A stretch of 64,000 nucleotides of DNA from Neoarius graeffei (lineage: Eukaryota > Chordata > Actinopteri > Siluriformes > Ariidae). The stretch covers positions 6,072,001-6,136,000 of the forward strand of contig NC_083586.1 in the NCBI RefSeq assembly GCF_027579695.1. Direction: 5' to 3'. Positions 31,987 through 42,772 of the stretch are shown here, piece after piece; the stretch's first letter is position 1; each line of letters starts with the position of its first letter. Below the pieces are notes generated by a model. That model was not told where the DNA came from. It did not search any database and was given only the letters and a program-made list of their open reading frames with translations. Position numbers and translations under genes: made by a program.

Positions 31987-32243
31987 CAGGGGTGTCCAAA
32001 CTGATCCATAAAGGGCCGTGTGGCTGCAGGTTTTCATTTCAGCCATGCAGCAGCACACCTGATTTGGCTTATTCAATCAACTGACACACCCACCCTTTAA
32101 TCAAGGGTGGGTGTGGCTGCAAGTATTTGACTGTGTGAAGACAGTTCAGTTGATTGAATGAGCCAAGTCAGGTGTGCTGCTGCATAGCTGGAATGAAAAC
32201 CTGCAGCCACACGGCCCTTTATGGATCAGTTTGGACACCCCTG
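31987..32243. mobile_element. Palindromic hAT-like MITE, copy 2
   Basis: A 257-bp foldback element from CAGGGGTGTCCAAACT to AGTTTGGACACCCCTG with a perfect 8-bp duplication ATCTAAGC (31979-31986, 32244-32251). It is the same family as 904-1159, but the asymmetric centre is in the opposite orientation. It lies within the L2-like LINE. Confidence 0.92.
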
Positions 32244-32720
32244 ATCTAAGCATTCAGTTCCCTGATGAAGTTCTGCAGGGGCCGACAGTGACCCAATCAA
32301 AGTTGATAACTCTGGGAGATCATTTATAATGCTCTGTGCAGTGGTTGACGTGAATGTACATTTAATACAGTAGTGTGGTGAGGTGCATTATTATTACTCA
32401 GACATATTTTGAATGAGATGAGATAATGATCTGAGATAACTTCAGACTGTGGAAGTATGACTATATTTTCTATATTTAACCCGAATGTTAGTATTAATTC
32501 GAGGGTGTGATGACCATTATGGGTCGGTCCTATGACATTCTGATTAATCCCTACTGAATCTAAAATGGACACAAACGCTGTTTTCAAAGGGTCTTCTGGA
32601 TTATCGAAGTGAATATTAAAATCTTCGACAACTAAAGTTTTGTCTAAGTAAATAACCAGATCTGAGATAAAATCTGCAAATTCAGAAAGAAACTCAGAAT
32701 ATGGCCCCAGGGGCCTGTAA

Positions 32721-33148
32721 ATAATAAGTCACCATGAACCTGTTTTTTTTTTTTTTTGGATGCCTTCTTTCCAGTAGAATATAGTGAATGGAATCATTGT
32801 AATAGTCATAAATCATGGAGAAATAAACACAAGATTTTCTTGCTAGTTATGATAGTGGACACAATGTAGCGTCTCTCCTGGGAATCACAGGTCCTACTCC
32901 CTAACTCGAATCACATACCAAGACAATGAAGTTACAGCCCTTGTTGAAAGCAGTAAAATCAGTAAAGCCATGCAGATTTTGTGAAGAATGCAAAGGTGAC
33001 ATGAACCTGCATTCACGCAGATATCTAATAGAACAGGGGCTAATAGGGGCTTCATGCCCCGAATAGAAAGATGGCCAAGATGGCTTTTGTTTCCCCTTCA
33101 CATGAGTGTTAGTGCTATTGATGCTGGTCATTTGAGGTTAAGGCCTAT
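32721..33148. other. No recognisable gene
   Basis: Unassigned sequence with a T run at 32741-32757. I see no coding or RNA gene signature I can support. Confidence 0.4.
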
Positions 33149-33221
33149 GCCACACTGGCCTCATCGATGAGGCACTGGACTCTTAAGCCAATGTTTGTGT
33201 GTCAAATTTGATGAGAGAAAG
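33149..33221 (+). pseudogene. tRNA-Arg-like relic
   Basis: TGGCCTCATCGATGAGGCAC followed by TGGACTCTTAAGCCAATG resembles the D and anticodon arms of tRNA-Arg(CCT). The anticodon position reads CTT, and the T arm (GTGTGTCAAATTTGAT) and 3' acceptor strand no longer fit. Clearly degenerate. Confidence 0.5.
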
Positions 33222-33580
33222 GCTTTGTCCAGGGGCTTTTGAAATTCGCGATTGCATGTGTTTAGCAGAGAGGGGAAAGCAGATTTCTTCTAACATCAAA
33301 ATTTCCAAGATCCCATTAATTGAGAGTACACACAAGGATGCAGCAGAAGCATGGCTGGCTTGCTAAACAAGAGGAAGCACATCAGTAGCAAAAATGTGTC
33401 ACCCATTTCAGTCCAGACAAATCCAGGTGTTTCCAGTTTCTTTTCTTCTTCTGTCCCATGTCAATTTGCACCACGTATAGGGACCATTACAGCGATAGAG
33501 ACAGGTTCCTAGCACTTCATCCCCCCCTGTCATTTGCCATCAGTCTTCTCATGTTGGACTTTTCAACATAAGTTTCACGA
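33222..33580. other. No recognisable gene
   Basis: Nothing supported on either strand. Confidence 0.35.
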
Positions 33581-33585
33581 ATGCC

Positions 33586-33951
33586 TCATCGGCGACGATC
33601 CATGTCCTGTTTGAAACCATTCACCCGTACAACTGGGTTTGGGAATGCCTCACCGGTGTTTGCATCATGCAACAGTATTAGCTCATTGCACAAGTGCACA
33701 ATGGACTTGTCAGGATTACTCGAAATCATTTCTGTCAACCATTGCACGCTTAGTCCTGGGTCATCAATCTCAGGCAGCCCTGCTCTTATAACAGAATAGC
33801 CAAAGGGGCCCCACCAATGGTGCCAGTTGTCCACAACCCTTTGTTGGCTGTCCATTGCTAGCGATGATGCCTGCTTCAGTAGGATGCACAGAAACGCAGA
33901 TGGGCCGCGAGGCCTGCACCAGAGCGACAGAGTCGTCCGCAGCGGTGGCAT
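33586..33951 (-). pseudogene. Unrecognised degenerate coding-like region
   Basis: The minus strand holds a 121-residue open frame whose second half looks protein-like: DNWHHWWGPFGYSVIRAGLP, then EIDDPGLSVQWLTEMIS and HLCNELILLHDANTGEAFPN. Part of the first half is more protein-like in another frame (SVALVQASRPICVSVHPTEA), suggesting a frameshift. I do not recognise the family. It lies just downstream of an RTE-like LINE remnant on the same strand but shares no motif with that LINE. It could be an exon relic or part of an unknown element. Confidence 0.35.
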
Positions 33952-34065
33952 GAATGGCCCGGTTGAGGTGCTATGGAATGTCTAGTTTCGTGAGCTCTCC
34001 TATACTCCCTTTGATGCTTGTCTTCAATTTCAAACACTGAGCTTTTAACTTTGCTTTGCTATGTT

Positions 34066-34603
34066 GCTCTAACCGAGGCATCCCTTTCTCACGTCTGATC
34101 GATAATGACGGCATTCTTCATGTTCCTCTTCCAAACGTCTTTGTACCTCAGTTTCTGTCCTCCTTGTTTCTGTCAGCCTCTTTCCTAGGCTCAGTTCTCC
34201 GTAGAAAACGGCTTCGGGTAGTCGCGTGTCAAGCGTGCACCAGACGTGTCCAGCCCAACGAAGTTGGGAGGCTGTGATAAGGGTTTCCACGCTTACTGTT
34301 TTGGCTCGCCTGAGGACTTCTACATTGGGGACCTTGTCCTGCCATCTTATTTTGAGGATTTGATGCAGGTGTCGCAGTTGTAGCCTGGTCAGATACTTGA
34401 AGTGTTTACCGTATAGTCTCATACATTCGTTGGCGTAAAGCAGAGGTGATAAGACTGTGGCATTGTATACTTTCAACTTGCTGGTTCTCTTGATGTCATG
34501 GCGAGACCATAGTTGCTTTTGTAAAGCACCGAAGGCTTTGGTGGCAGCTTGAATCTGGCGGTCTACCTCCAAGTCTGATGAGTTGATGTTGTGCATCTGC
34601 TTA
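34066..34603 (-). mobile_element. RTE-like LINE, reverse transcriptase C-terminal fragment
   Basis: The 175-residue frame contains TKAFGALQKQLWSRHDIKRT, KLKVYNATVLSPLLYANECM, HLHQILKIRWQDKVPNVEVL and QLRWAGHVW. This is the thumb/C-terminal region that follows the catalytic domain in RTE-type LINEs. It is distantly similar to 44969-45500 (RILGIKWQDKVT). Only this piece is present; it is truncated at both ends. Confidence 0.78.
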
Positions 34604-34732
34604 ATGCCTATAATGTAATATAATGAAATGTGATCTCAAAAACAAATTTCTGCTTGCTGCATACATTTCACAAGGGCCAAAGGCTGTATCCGACTGCATG
34701 GAAGAAGCCATGAGTTAAACCCTGTAGGGCAT

Positions 34733-34797
34733 GCTGAAATGGCTCAGTAGGGAGAGCGTAAGACTGAAGGTCCCTGATTCATTCCCGGATATCGGGA
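34733..34797 (+). pseudogene. tRNA-Phe(GAA) pseudogene
   Basis: GCTGAAATGGCTCAGTAGGG, GAGCGTAAGACTGAAGGTCC and CCCGGATATCGG match tRNA-Phe, but about 8 bases 3' of the GAA anticodon are deleted, so the anticodon stem cannot close. Non-functional. Confidence 0.82.
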
Positions 34798-34907
34798 TTG
34801 GTGGTTTGTGTACACCTTTGACCAAGTGAGTGCTAAATTTTTTGCCAGAGCGAAGTCAGTTATATGACAGTAATTTGATAGTAAAAACAATCTTATAGCT
34901 GTGTCTT

Positions 34908-34972
34908 GGTTCCATGGTGTAATGGTTAGCACTCTGAATCCAGTGGTCTGAGTTCAACTCTCAGTGGAACCT
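34908..34972 (+). pseudogene. tRNA-Gln pseudogene
   Basis: GGTTCCATGGTGTAATGGTT, GCACTCTGAATCCAG and TCAGTGGAACCT match tRNA-Gln, with 7 bases of the 5' anticodon arm deleted. The acceptor and T arms are otherwise well kept. Confidence 0.82.
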
Positions 34973-35217
34973 CTGAAGCTGCTCTTTGCACCTCTTTAAA
35001 TAATATATTACACCTGAAGGCTACTTTTGAGCAAGCTTGCATATCCCAAACCCTTTGTTTCCATCAACATGGAACAAGTTCTCTTCAAGATAGGTATGGT
35101 CCACTTCTGCAATTTTGGATCTGAGGTTTATTCCAGTACCATCACAGCTTCAATGATATTGGGCACTATAGGTCTGGATTTGGGTGCAACATGGTGGCTC
35201 GGGGAGCATTAGAACAG

Positions 35218-35565
35218 TTGGCGGTGGCACAGTCATGTAGTGGTTAACGCTGTCGCCTCACAGCCAGCATGTTCTGGGTTTGAGCCCAGTGGCTGATGGG
35301 GGCCTTTCTGTGTGGAGTATGCATGTTCTTCCTGTGCCTGTGTGGGTTTCCTCTGGGTGCTCTGTTTTCCCCTGAAGACATTCAGGTTAGGTTAATTGGT
35401 GGGTCTAATTGACTGTAGGTGTGAATGGTTGTTTGTCTTTATGTGTTAGCCCTGTGATGATCTGGTGTCTTGTCCTGGGTGTGCCCTGCCTCTCGCCCAT
35501 AGTCAGCTGGAATAGGCCCCATCTTGCTTGTGACCCTGTACAAGATAAGTGGTTACAGATGATGA
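35218..35565 (+). mobile_element. tRNA-derived SINE, old copy 5
   Basis: Head GGCGGTGGCACAGTCATGTA, core GACATTCAGGTTAGGTTAAT and end GATAAGTGGTTACAGATGAT. Many substitutions and small gaps compared with the other copies show it is older. Confidence 0.88.
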
Positions 35566-35591
35566 ATGGATGGATGGATGGATGGATGGAA
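35563..35591. repeat. GGAT microsatellite
   Basis: Tandem ATGGATGG units at the SINE tail. Confidence 0.9.
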
Positions 35592-35876
35592 AGCATAATT
35601 GGCTGTGCCCCTAGAACCAAATCAGAGTGATAACTGCCCATCAATGTTTAACTCACTTGGTCTGCTCACATGGCGTGATGGACCATCCATTGTACCCTCT
35701 GTTGCCACATTGGATTGTGTGGGTTGGGCTGTGAACGAGCTCAAGTTCTGATCAGATCCTGTGCACTTTAAATGAAAAACACCTGAGTCAGTCCCCTCAG
35801 AATGAAATAGTGGTCAACTGGTGAATTCTCACTATGGACTTTCTGGAAAAGCAGTCAGCTAATGACTGTATTATTT
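35592..35876. other. Spacer without a gene
   Basis: Nothing recognised between the SINE and the tRNA-Ile block. Confidence 0.35.
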
Positions 35877-36691
35877 AGTGGTGAATAAGAGAAGAGAAAA
35901 TACAAAGAAAAAGACCATCTATCTGTCTATCATACCCTAACAATGGCTACTACCTTCCTGGATCCTTCGGTAATTGCTATGTTGTGGAGTGGTTTTGAGT
36001 GATTCAAGCAACTAAAGATACCTTTTAGAGTTTATGAAATTAAATTTACTTTCAAAATGAAGCACAATTAGATTAATTGAAAAAGGAGCACTGATTTTTA
36101 CGAGATTCATTAGTGCTTCTCTTTGAGGCAATCTCATGCGTGTATTTGAATTTCCTGCATCCTGCAATCAGTTGAGTTACTGTATTTCAATGGCACATCC
36201 AGATACAAGGAATCAGTTGACATTTTGCAAAACAACCAGAGAAGCTCTTGTTTTGCAGAATATTTCCCTCAACAGAAAAAGGCTTCCCCTGTCCTGACAA
36301 CAACAGGACCTGTAAAGGAGAGAACTGGCCAGTACAGGGATTGAACCTGTGACCTTGGGGTTATTAGCACCACACTCTAACCAACTGAGCTAACTGACCA
36401 TAGAAAAAAAATGTCATGGCTGCTGAGGTGCTTCACTAAATATTGATGTGGCAGTAACTTTGCCTTGAACAGATGTCTTTTCTCTTGATTATTGTTTTGA
36501 AGCCCTCAGTTCAACCCACTCACATACAGTATTTACACAAGGGGATGAAAATCCCAACATCCAGTCTGAAAAACGTATTCTATCTACTGAGCAAAGTCAG
36601 CATGGATAGCTTTAACAATGTGAAAGAAAGATGCACACCTACTTCCCTTCTTCAACATGGTGGTCCAAAAGCCACCATGTGCTCTGAAGAA
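35877..36691. repeat. tRNA-Ile block, copy 1
   Basis: Matches 60005-60820 in the same orientation, from AGTGGTGAATAAGAGAAGAG to CACCATGTGCTCTGAAGAA. Apart from the tRNA-Ile no gene is visible. A partial third copy of its centre, with a tRNA-Ile remnant (GGTACAGGGAT), lies at about 36845-36925. Confidence 0.88.
36326..36399 (-). tRNA. tRNA-Ile(AAT), copy 1
   Basis: The minus strand reads GGTCAGTTAGCTCAGTTGGT, anticodon AAT in GCTAATAACC, and ends CAATCCCTGTACTGGCCA; 74 bases. Acceptor and T stems pair; one pair in the anticodon stem (T-C) is mismatched. The B box reads GGTTCAATCCC. It could be transcribed, but the mismatch makes function uncertain. Confidence 0.8.
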
Positions 36692-37168
36692 CCACTTCTC
36701 ACCAACCTCGACCCAATTGCTCACACTGAACAATAAAGCAACATCTGCTTCCTGAAACATGCGTCAAAAGAAGGAGAAGCAGGCCAAGGATCCCATGTCA
36801 GGAAATTAGGTAGTTTTAAAAGACTGGAGCCTTGAAGATACCGAGGGAAAGGCTTCTTCCTGTCCTGAAAACAACACATCCAATAAAGGATGGAAATGGC
36901 TGGTACAGGGATGCTTTATGGCTGAGGACTACAGCTGACTGGCTAATTTTCGGACTGCAGTTGTCATGAACAGTTTTGCACTCAAGTTTCCATCAATGAA
37001 CAGTTTATAACATCAAAAAAACAGACTCGATGTAAAAAAAAAATTATAATCACAGTATCTGTTATCACCCAAATGAGCTTCATCAAAAAAAGCTTCTGCT
37101 CACAGTCTGACCATGGACTGTGACCAGCAACCAAAATCAAGTCAGGTTGCAAGATCTTGAAAGGATTT
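36692..37168. other. Duplicated spacer, no intact gene
   Basis: Contains a partial repeat of the tRNA-Ile flank (36845-36925) and, at 37090-37160, a stretch related to 57855-57920 and 23405-23460 (CAGTCTGACCATGGACTGTG). No coding sequence is supported. Confidence 0.45.
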
Positions 37169-39088
37169 AGGCAAGGCAAGTTTATTTATATAGCGCATTT
37201 CATACACATTGGCAGTTCAATGTGCTTTACAGAGGTAAAAGCAAAACAGTAAACAATAGAAAATAAAATTGCATAAAATAAAGGGGGACGAAGAGAGAAA
37301 GTTCAGTAAAAACAGCAGAATAAAATGGAAAAGTTAAGTAAAGTTTAAGACATGCAAAGACTGTAAAAGTTAAGTTTAAAACATGTAAAGATGATGATAT
37401 TTATCAATTAGCAGAAAGCATCTGAAAACAGCTTGGTCTTTAATCTAGATTTGAAGCTGCCAACAGCAGGAGCATTTTTAATGTCCTCTGGGAGTTGGTT
37501 CCATAGCTGTACTGCATAGTAGCTAAAAGCTGCTTCACCACACTTTGTTTTAACAACAGGTTTTACCAGTAATTTTTGCTGCTGCGATCTGGTAGATCTG
37601 ATTGGGTTAGGCCGCTGCAACATATCAGAGAGAGAATTGGGCCCTGTACCATTTAGAGATTTGTACACCAGCAGCAATGCTTTAAAGTCAATTCTGTAGC
37701 TTACTGGAAGCCAGTGAAGGGACCTTAGAATTGGAGTAACGTGCTCTGCTCTTTTTGTTCGTGTGAGAACCCTAGCCGCTGCATTTTGAACCAGCTGAAG
37801 TCGTTTGATCGTCTTTTTTGGCAGGCCTGTGAAAAGGCCATTACAGTAATCAACCCTACTAGAGATGAAGGCATGTATAAGTTTTTCCAGATCATTTTTT
37901 GACATAAGTCCTCTTAGTTTGGAAATGTTTTTTAGGTGATAAAATAACGATTTAGTGATTGCTTTCATGTGACTGTCAAAGTTTAGCTCGCTGTCAATGA
38001 AAACACCAAGATTTTTAACCATATCTTTTATTTTAATCCCCTTTGTGTCAAGAACAGTGGTAATCCTGAGTCTTTCATCTTTTTTTCCCAAATAGAATTA
38101 TTTCTGTTTTATCTGTGTTCAGCTGGAGAAAATTTTGTGACATCCAGTTGTTGATTTGGTTGATACACTGGTAGAGACATTCAAGGGGGGCATAATCATT
38201 AAGTGATAGAGCAAAAAAAATTTGGGTGTCATCTGCATAGCAGTGATACAAAATTAAGTTGTTCTTGATAATTTGTCCAAGTGGGAGCATATAAAGGTTG
38301 AATAGTAATGGTCCAAGGATCAATCCCTGGGGGACACCACAGGTCAAGGACATTGATGTTGAGGTACAATTTCCCATGGTAACAAAGACACTTCTATCTT
38401 TTAAGTATGATTTTAACCAATTGATAACTTTACCAGTCAACCCAACCCAGTGTTCAAGTCGATATAGCAGTATGTTGTGATCAACAGTATCAAAAGCTGC
38501 ACTGAGGTCCAGTAACACCAGGACCGATGTTTTGCCTGCATCAGATGTATGTCATTTATAACTTTAATCACTGCTGTTTCAGTGCTATGATTGGCATGAA
38601 ATCCTAACTGAAAGTTATCAAAACAGCTGTTTGATATCAAAAAGGCAGTTAATTGCTTGAAGACAATTTTTTCAAGGATTGTCCTGATGAATGGTAGATT
38701 TGATATTGGCCTGTAGTTGTTCAATACTGAAGCATCTAGATTATTCTTTTTAAGTAGGGGCTTTACAACAGCTTTTTTCAGGGATGCAGGAAAAAATGCC
38801 AGTCTCTAGGGATATATTTATGATCTGAAGCACATCTGTAATTATAAGGTGAAGAACAGACTTAAAAAAGTTGGTGGGCAGAATGTCCAATTCAGATGTT
38901 GAGGAACTGAGATTTTGTACAATTTTTTCCAGAGTCTCATAATCAATCAAACAAAATGATGACATTGTGTTGAAATTGTCTGTCTGTGTCACTGGTGATT
39001 GCAGTTTTTCAGTTATTTGCAACTGAGATATATTATGAGCAATATTCTGCCATATTTTATCAATTTTACCTTTGAAGAAGGATGCAAA
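37169..39088 (-). mobile_element. L2-like LINE (first family), 3' half
   Basis: On the minus strand it covers reverse transcriptase through the C-terminus and the 3' untranslated region, ending in the fish L2-type tail (CTTGCCTTGCC, TATATAAATAAAC). The endonuclease part is missing; the break at GGATGCAAAC matches that at 29163. Longer relatives are 50052-54142 here and the fragment at 28640. Confidence 0.9.
37408..38960 (-). pseudogene. L2-like reverse transcriptase, broken
   Basis: Reading the minus strand: [80 protein letters not shown] (first catalytic Asp), TCGVPQGLILGPLLFNLYML and YADDTQIFFALS (catalytic AspAsp). The C-terminal part follows: LHWLPVSYRIDFKALLLVYK and FSYYAVQLWNQLPEDIKNAP. 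The frame changes near 38080, 38480 and 38740, so no single protein is made. The C-terminal 227-residue frame (37408-38091) is well kept. Confidence 0.88.
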
Positions 39089-39169
39089 CAGGTGCAAAGT
39101 TGCACTTAATAAGTACAAACTGCCTTGGTATGAGCAGAGAAAATGCAATCATGACGAAATATTTCATGA

Positions 39170-39560
39170 TTTCATCAGGAGATGACCATTTGCAGATGGA
39201 TCTTTGACTTTCTGACAGGTAGATAATCGGACAGGTGGTGATAATCGGTAGCCACACTTCCTCCTCACTGATCCTGAACACAGGTGCGCCACTGGGCTGT
39301 GTGCTCAGTCCCCTCATGTACTCCTTGTTCACCCATGACTGTACTGCTAAATACAGCACCAACATCATCAACAAGTTTGCTGATGGCACAACCATCTTGG
39401 GCCTCCTTACGGACAACGATGAGACAGCATGCAGAGAGGAAGTGAAGGCGTTAGCCAGCTGGTGCCAGGACAACAACATCTCTCTCAACGTCAGTAAAAC
39501 TAAGGAGATGATAGTGGACTACAGGAGACAGCAAGGGAGGACACACTAGCCCATCTAGTC
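39170..39560 (+). mobile_element. Rex1-Babar-like LINE fragment
   Basis: Same truncated piece as 29250-29625: GAPLGCVLSPLMYSLFTHDC, FADGTTILGLLTDNDETACR and SLNVSKTKEMIVDYRRQQGR. ADG instead of ADD marks it as dead. The whole 38525-39800 segment is a duplicate of 28635-29860. Confidence 0.8.
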
Positions 39561-39599
39561 GTAGACATTTTTAGGGTATCATTTGTGACAAAATCAAAG

Positions 39600-40430
39600 A
39601 CAGATGGTCTTCTTCTTTGTATCTTCTCTTCTCTTATTCACCACGAATAAAAATAATAGTAATAAAAAAGCCCCAAGACAAGGAATGACACTTTCAGCCT
39701 TGACTTTGCTCCATTTTGGCAACCGATCAGGGATTAATGCATTGGACCTGAAATGCACTGGGGTTCTTTTCAGTGCAAGTTGAAGCCTGCCTTCATGGTG
39801 TAAGCTGGTGGTGTCAACTGACTCTTTTATAGTGTTTGCCAATTAATTTCACCAAGGGTGTCATCTATTTCATTTACGTTACAGAACTTTGAAAATGAGA
39901 ATGCTGTCAGATTTGTGGAAATCCCTGATTCACAAATGTGGTCCCAGAATATGTTGGGTGCAGTAGATTTGATATTGTTTCCTCATCAAACGTATGCACT
40001 TCCCCCAGAACTGCTGGTAATTAGCAGAAGAATAGAATGAGGTGTGTCGGGAGAAGAGAAAATATAATAGAGGGCAGCACAAGTTGCTTGGAAACCATCC
40101 ATGAAGGCAGAAAACCCTTTTGTCTTCTTACACTCACAGCTAATATACCCTCCCCATCAGGGAATCAAACCCTGGTCTTCTGCCTGACAGGTAGAGATAC
40201 TGGCCACAATACTAACGAGGACAAAGGTCGCCACCTTGTATAGATCATGGACAGTTCCGAAAAAATAAAAAAAACAAGACAAGGAATGACCCTTTCAGCC
40301 TTGACTTTGCTCCATTTTGGCAATCAGTCATGGATTAATGCATTGGACCTGAAATGCACTGAGGTTCTTTTCAGTGCAAGTTGAACCCTGCCTTCAAGTT
40401 GTTAGCTGGTGGTGTCAACTGATGTTCGGT
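39600..40430. repeat. tRNA-Asp flank, tandem copies
   Basis: The motif set GCCTTGACTTTGCTCCATTT ... CATTGGACCTGAAATGCACT occurs at 39695-39780 and again at 40297-40382, on either side of a tRNA-Asp. A further copy is at 29750-29850. Confidence 0.72.
40150..40221 (-). tRNA. tRNA-Asp(GTC), partly degraded
   Basis: The minus strand reads TCCTCGTTAGTATTGTGGCC, anticodon GTC in CCTGTCAGG, and ends GATTCCCTGATGGGGAG; 72 bases. The acceptor stem pairs with two G-T pairs. One anticodon-stem pair is mismatched and the T loop reads TTTGATT. It may be a recent pseudogene; a cleaner copy is at 63306. Confidence 0.72.
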
Positions 40431-40584
40431 GCAGGAGATTTTATATTGTGTCTTTATTGACAGTTTGTCCCTGCTCAGAGAAATGATGAAGATTGATTAC
40501 TAAATTAAATAATAATGGGTCTTTTAGACAGCACAGTGTGTTGTTCTGTGTGGCTCTTGACTCCCATCATGGACCCCAAACACT

Positions 40585-41215
40585 TCAGCACTGGCTAAAA
40601 AAGGTCTTCAGAGGCTCCATTTCCTGAGGACTCTGAGGAAAGCAAAACTGCCTCAACAGCTGCTGATGAACTTCTACAGGTGCACAATAGAGTCACTGAT
40701 CACGCACTGCACCACTCGGGCTGCACCTTGGAAGATAAGAAGACCCTGCAGCGCATCATAAAAACAGCTCAGCGGATCACAGGCACTCCACTTCCATCAC
40801 TGGGAGAAATCCATCACTCCTGGTGCACTCGCAGAGCCAAAAACATTATCAAGGACCCAACCCATCCTGGACATGGACTCTTTACCACCTGGAAAGCGCT
40901 ACAGAACTCTGTACGCCCGCACAACCTGGCTGAGGAATAGTTTTTACCCCATAGCTATCACACTACTGAACTCACAGCACTCACTGCCTCTGCCAACTAA
41001 TCCACAGGTCTGAACAGCACACCTCCACTCACTCACTGCTGCTATACTACTGTGCAATACAGCCCATGGCATTTGACCGGTTCTGTATATTCTGTGCTGT
41101 ATATTATTATATCAACACTAGTGCAATAACATACTAGTACAATATTCCTCTATGTGCAATACTCATGCACTTTATCATATACATAATCTTACTCCTTCAT
41201 TTGTACATATTACCG
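40585..41215 (+). mobile_element. Rex1-like LINE, 3' end fragment
   Basis: The plus strand encodes the C-terminus typical of this LINE group: RLHFLRTLRKAKLPQQLLMN, FYRCTIESLITHCT, DKKTLQRIIKTAQRITGTPL and RRAKNIIKDPTHPGHGLFTT. A frame change then leads to TTWLRNSFYPIAITLLNSQH. A 3' untranslated region rich in short AT motifs follows. The reverse transcriptase core is absent. It is a different subfamily from the pieces at 29250 and 39170. Confidence 0.78.
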
Positions 41216-42328
41216 TACCTCAATAATTCTGAACATCAGCACTATTTAATTTCTCCTAGGTTTGGTGAGAAAAGCAAATGCTAAACATCTTTTGCAATGC
41301 TCAGCTGTAAGTGTAGAGGTAGAGTTTTGGTTTACCTATGGTATTTTGGTCAAAACAGAGTGTACATGTATATACATTTACTGTAACACAGACTTGAAAA
41401 ACGATAGGCTTTAACAGACCATTTATTGTGAGCATTGTGTTTATAGAAGAGAAAAGGCCTGGGAGTAGACAGTGCTGAGTGTGTTCATTAGAGCGCTGGC
41501 TTTATTTTGATAGATGGGTTTGATGTTTTGCATGTTGGTTTATTTTGCCCAACTGGTGAAATGAATAAGATTTCCCTGTAAATGAAACTTGGAGTGTAAG
41601 AATGAGGTTAGTGTTGGTGAAAATGCATCTAATTTAGAACTTTATAGATTCTGTATTAAATTTTGCATTTGAGAGAGCTGATAAAGTAAGGTCTGATATT
41701 TGTTATTGCATTCCTTTCTGTGCTGCTGCTGGTAACTTAAAGAAGTAAGTGGCATTTTAACAACACTGGGTCATTTTAACTCAATGAAAAGAGTTATGCA
41801 TTTCACCTGGCAGGTTGGGTTACTTTAACAAGGCCATTAATTTAAATTGATGTAATGGTTGGATTCTTATTTCAACCCAATATTTTGGTTATATTGAGTG
41901 CAATGCTGGGTTAAACTTACCAAATCAATGACTTGTTGTTTTTTTATTGGCTCCTTTTGTCCTTAATTAGTCATTAGCCTAACCCTTGTTTATTCATTGT
42001 TAATCATAGCTAATCTTTAATGATAAATTATCGTTGGACACTATTAAATTAAACGTGTTCAATCTGTAAGTGTTTACAGCTATATTGGATATACAGCTAT
42101 ACTGGCCTGTACCAAATACTCTCATGATCTGACCAAATTGTGCAAGACATTACTTTCATTGTACCAGAATTGTTTTTCCCTCTCCTTTATTATTATCCAA
42201 ACAAAGCATGTCTTATTGTGATTTCCTATAGACCCTTTGTGCACAACCTGATGCATCACATGATAATTTCACCTGGGTGACAAACAAACACAGTCTTTTG
42301 TGCAAGCAAGGCCTGGTCTGTCTTCAAT
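41216..42328. other. No gene recognised
   Basis: AT-rich sequence. At 41763-41915 there are repeated AACCCAA/TTGGGTT motifs in both orientations (CACTGGGTCATTTTAACTCA ... AATGCTGGGTTAAAC), which could be an old non-autonomous DNA transposon, but ends and target duplication are not clear. Confidence 0.4.
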
Positions 42329-42772
42329 ATGGTTCATTTTTGCATTTTTTTTGGTTGTTCAAATCGTTCAAATCGAGAAATAGATAAAAAGGTTTATCAT
42401 ATGCCTGCTATCAAGAAAAATGTGAAAGAGAAGCAAATGCTTCAAGAACAATGAAGAAATGAGTGGTTAGAAAGAATGCGACAAGAGGATCTAAGCCTGA
42501 AAACTCCAGAAAAGTTTGTGAATACCCACGTTTGCAGCGAGCATTTTATTTCAGGTAAGAACTTGGATTAAAAACATTTAAAAAAAAAGAAAGTTGTAAA
42601 TCAGTATGGAAGAGTTTGCATAAGAATCTCATTTTATTTCTGTTAGCATTCAGGTTAGCTTCTTCATGAAAGTGTTCGAATTTCTTAAAGGTGAACCAGC
42701 TTCCTTATTCGACAAGGAAAACCCAGATTGGGCAACAAGTGAACAAGTCTTTCAAAAATTCACTTTTGTTTA
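42329..42772 (+). pseudogene. Two-exon THAP-domain gene remnant
   Basis: THAP domains are C2CH zinc-binding, DNA-binding modules found in host factors and in P-element-like transposases. Exon 1 (42329-42554) begins MVHFCIFFGCSNRSNREIDK, continues KVYHMPAIKK and NEWLERMRQEDLSLKTPEKF, and ends NTHVCSEHFIS. The zinc ligands Cys5, Cys10, then Cys-x2-His (CSEH) are all present, with the conserved Pro of HMP and the Trp of EWL. A CAG|GTAAG donor follows. An acceptor at TTCTTAAAG (42690) opens exon 2 in phase: GEPASLFDKENPDWATSEQV, the usual THAP continuation (NPDWA). A TGA at 42452-42454 interrupts exon 1. No further exons are visible before the Tc1 at 42961. Confidence 0.75.

Larger units (their letters stand above)
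29861..32720 (-). mobile_element. L2-like LINE (second family), minus strand, interrupted
   Basis: On the minus strand the endonuclease comes first (NVIGPTHNGHHTLELILTFG and SDHYLISFKI, 32324-32587). Next is a linker (RKALSAARSTYLPSLIEDNK, NPRFLFNTVAKLTRNKSTID, 31530-31840), then reverse transcriptase (QLGFRPHHSTETALVKVVNN, LLVLLDLCAAFDTADHSILL, 29862-30233). The 3' part after about 29865 is missing, as is everything 5' of the endonuclease. It is interrupted by a Harbinger-like element (30503-31535) and a MITE (31987-32243). Many stops and shifts. The HSTETALVKVV and AFDT-DH signatures are typical of the L2 clade. Confidence 0.82.

Noticed and set aside
36510-36625. tRNA-like pattern on the minus strand (TTGCTCAGTAGATAGAATAC and GGGATTTTCATCCC), repeated at 60635-60745
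   Set aside because: Suggestive D-arm and T-arm motifs, but no acceptor stem or anticodon arm could be fitted; too weak to call.
41763-41915. Possible MITE built from AACCCAA/TTGGGTT motifs
   Set aside because: No clear terminal repeats or target duplication could be located.
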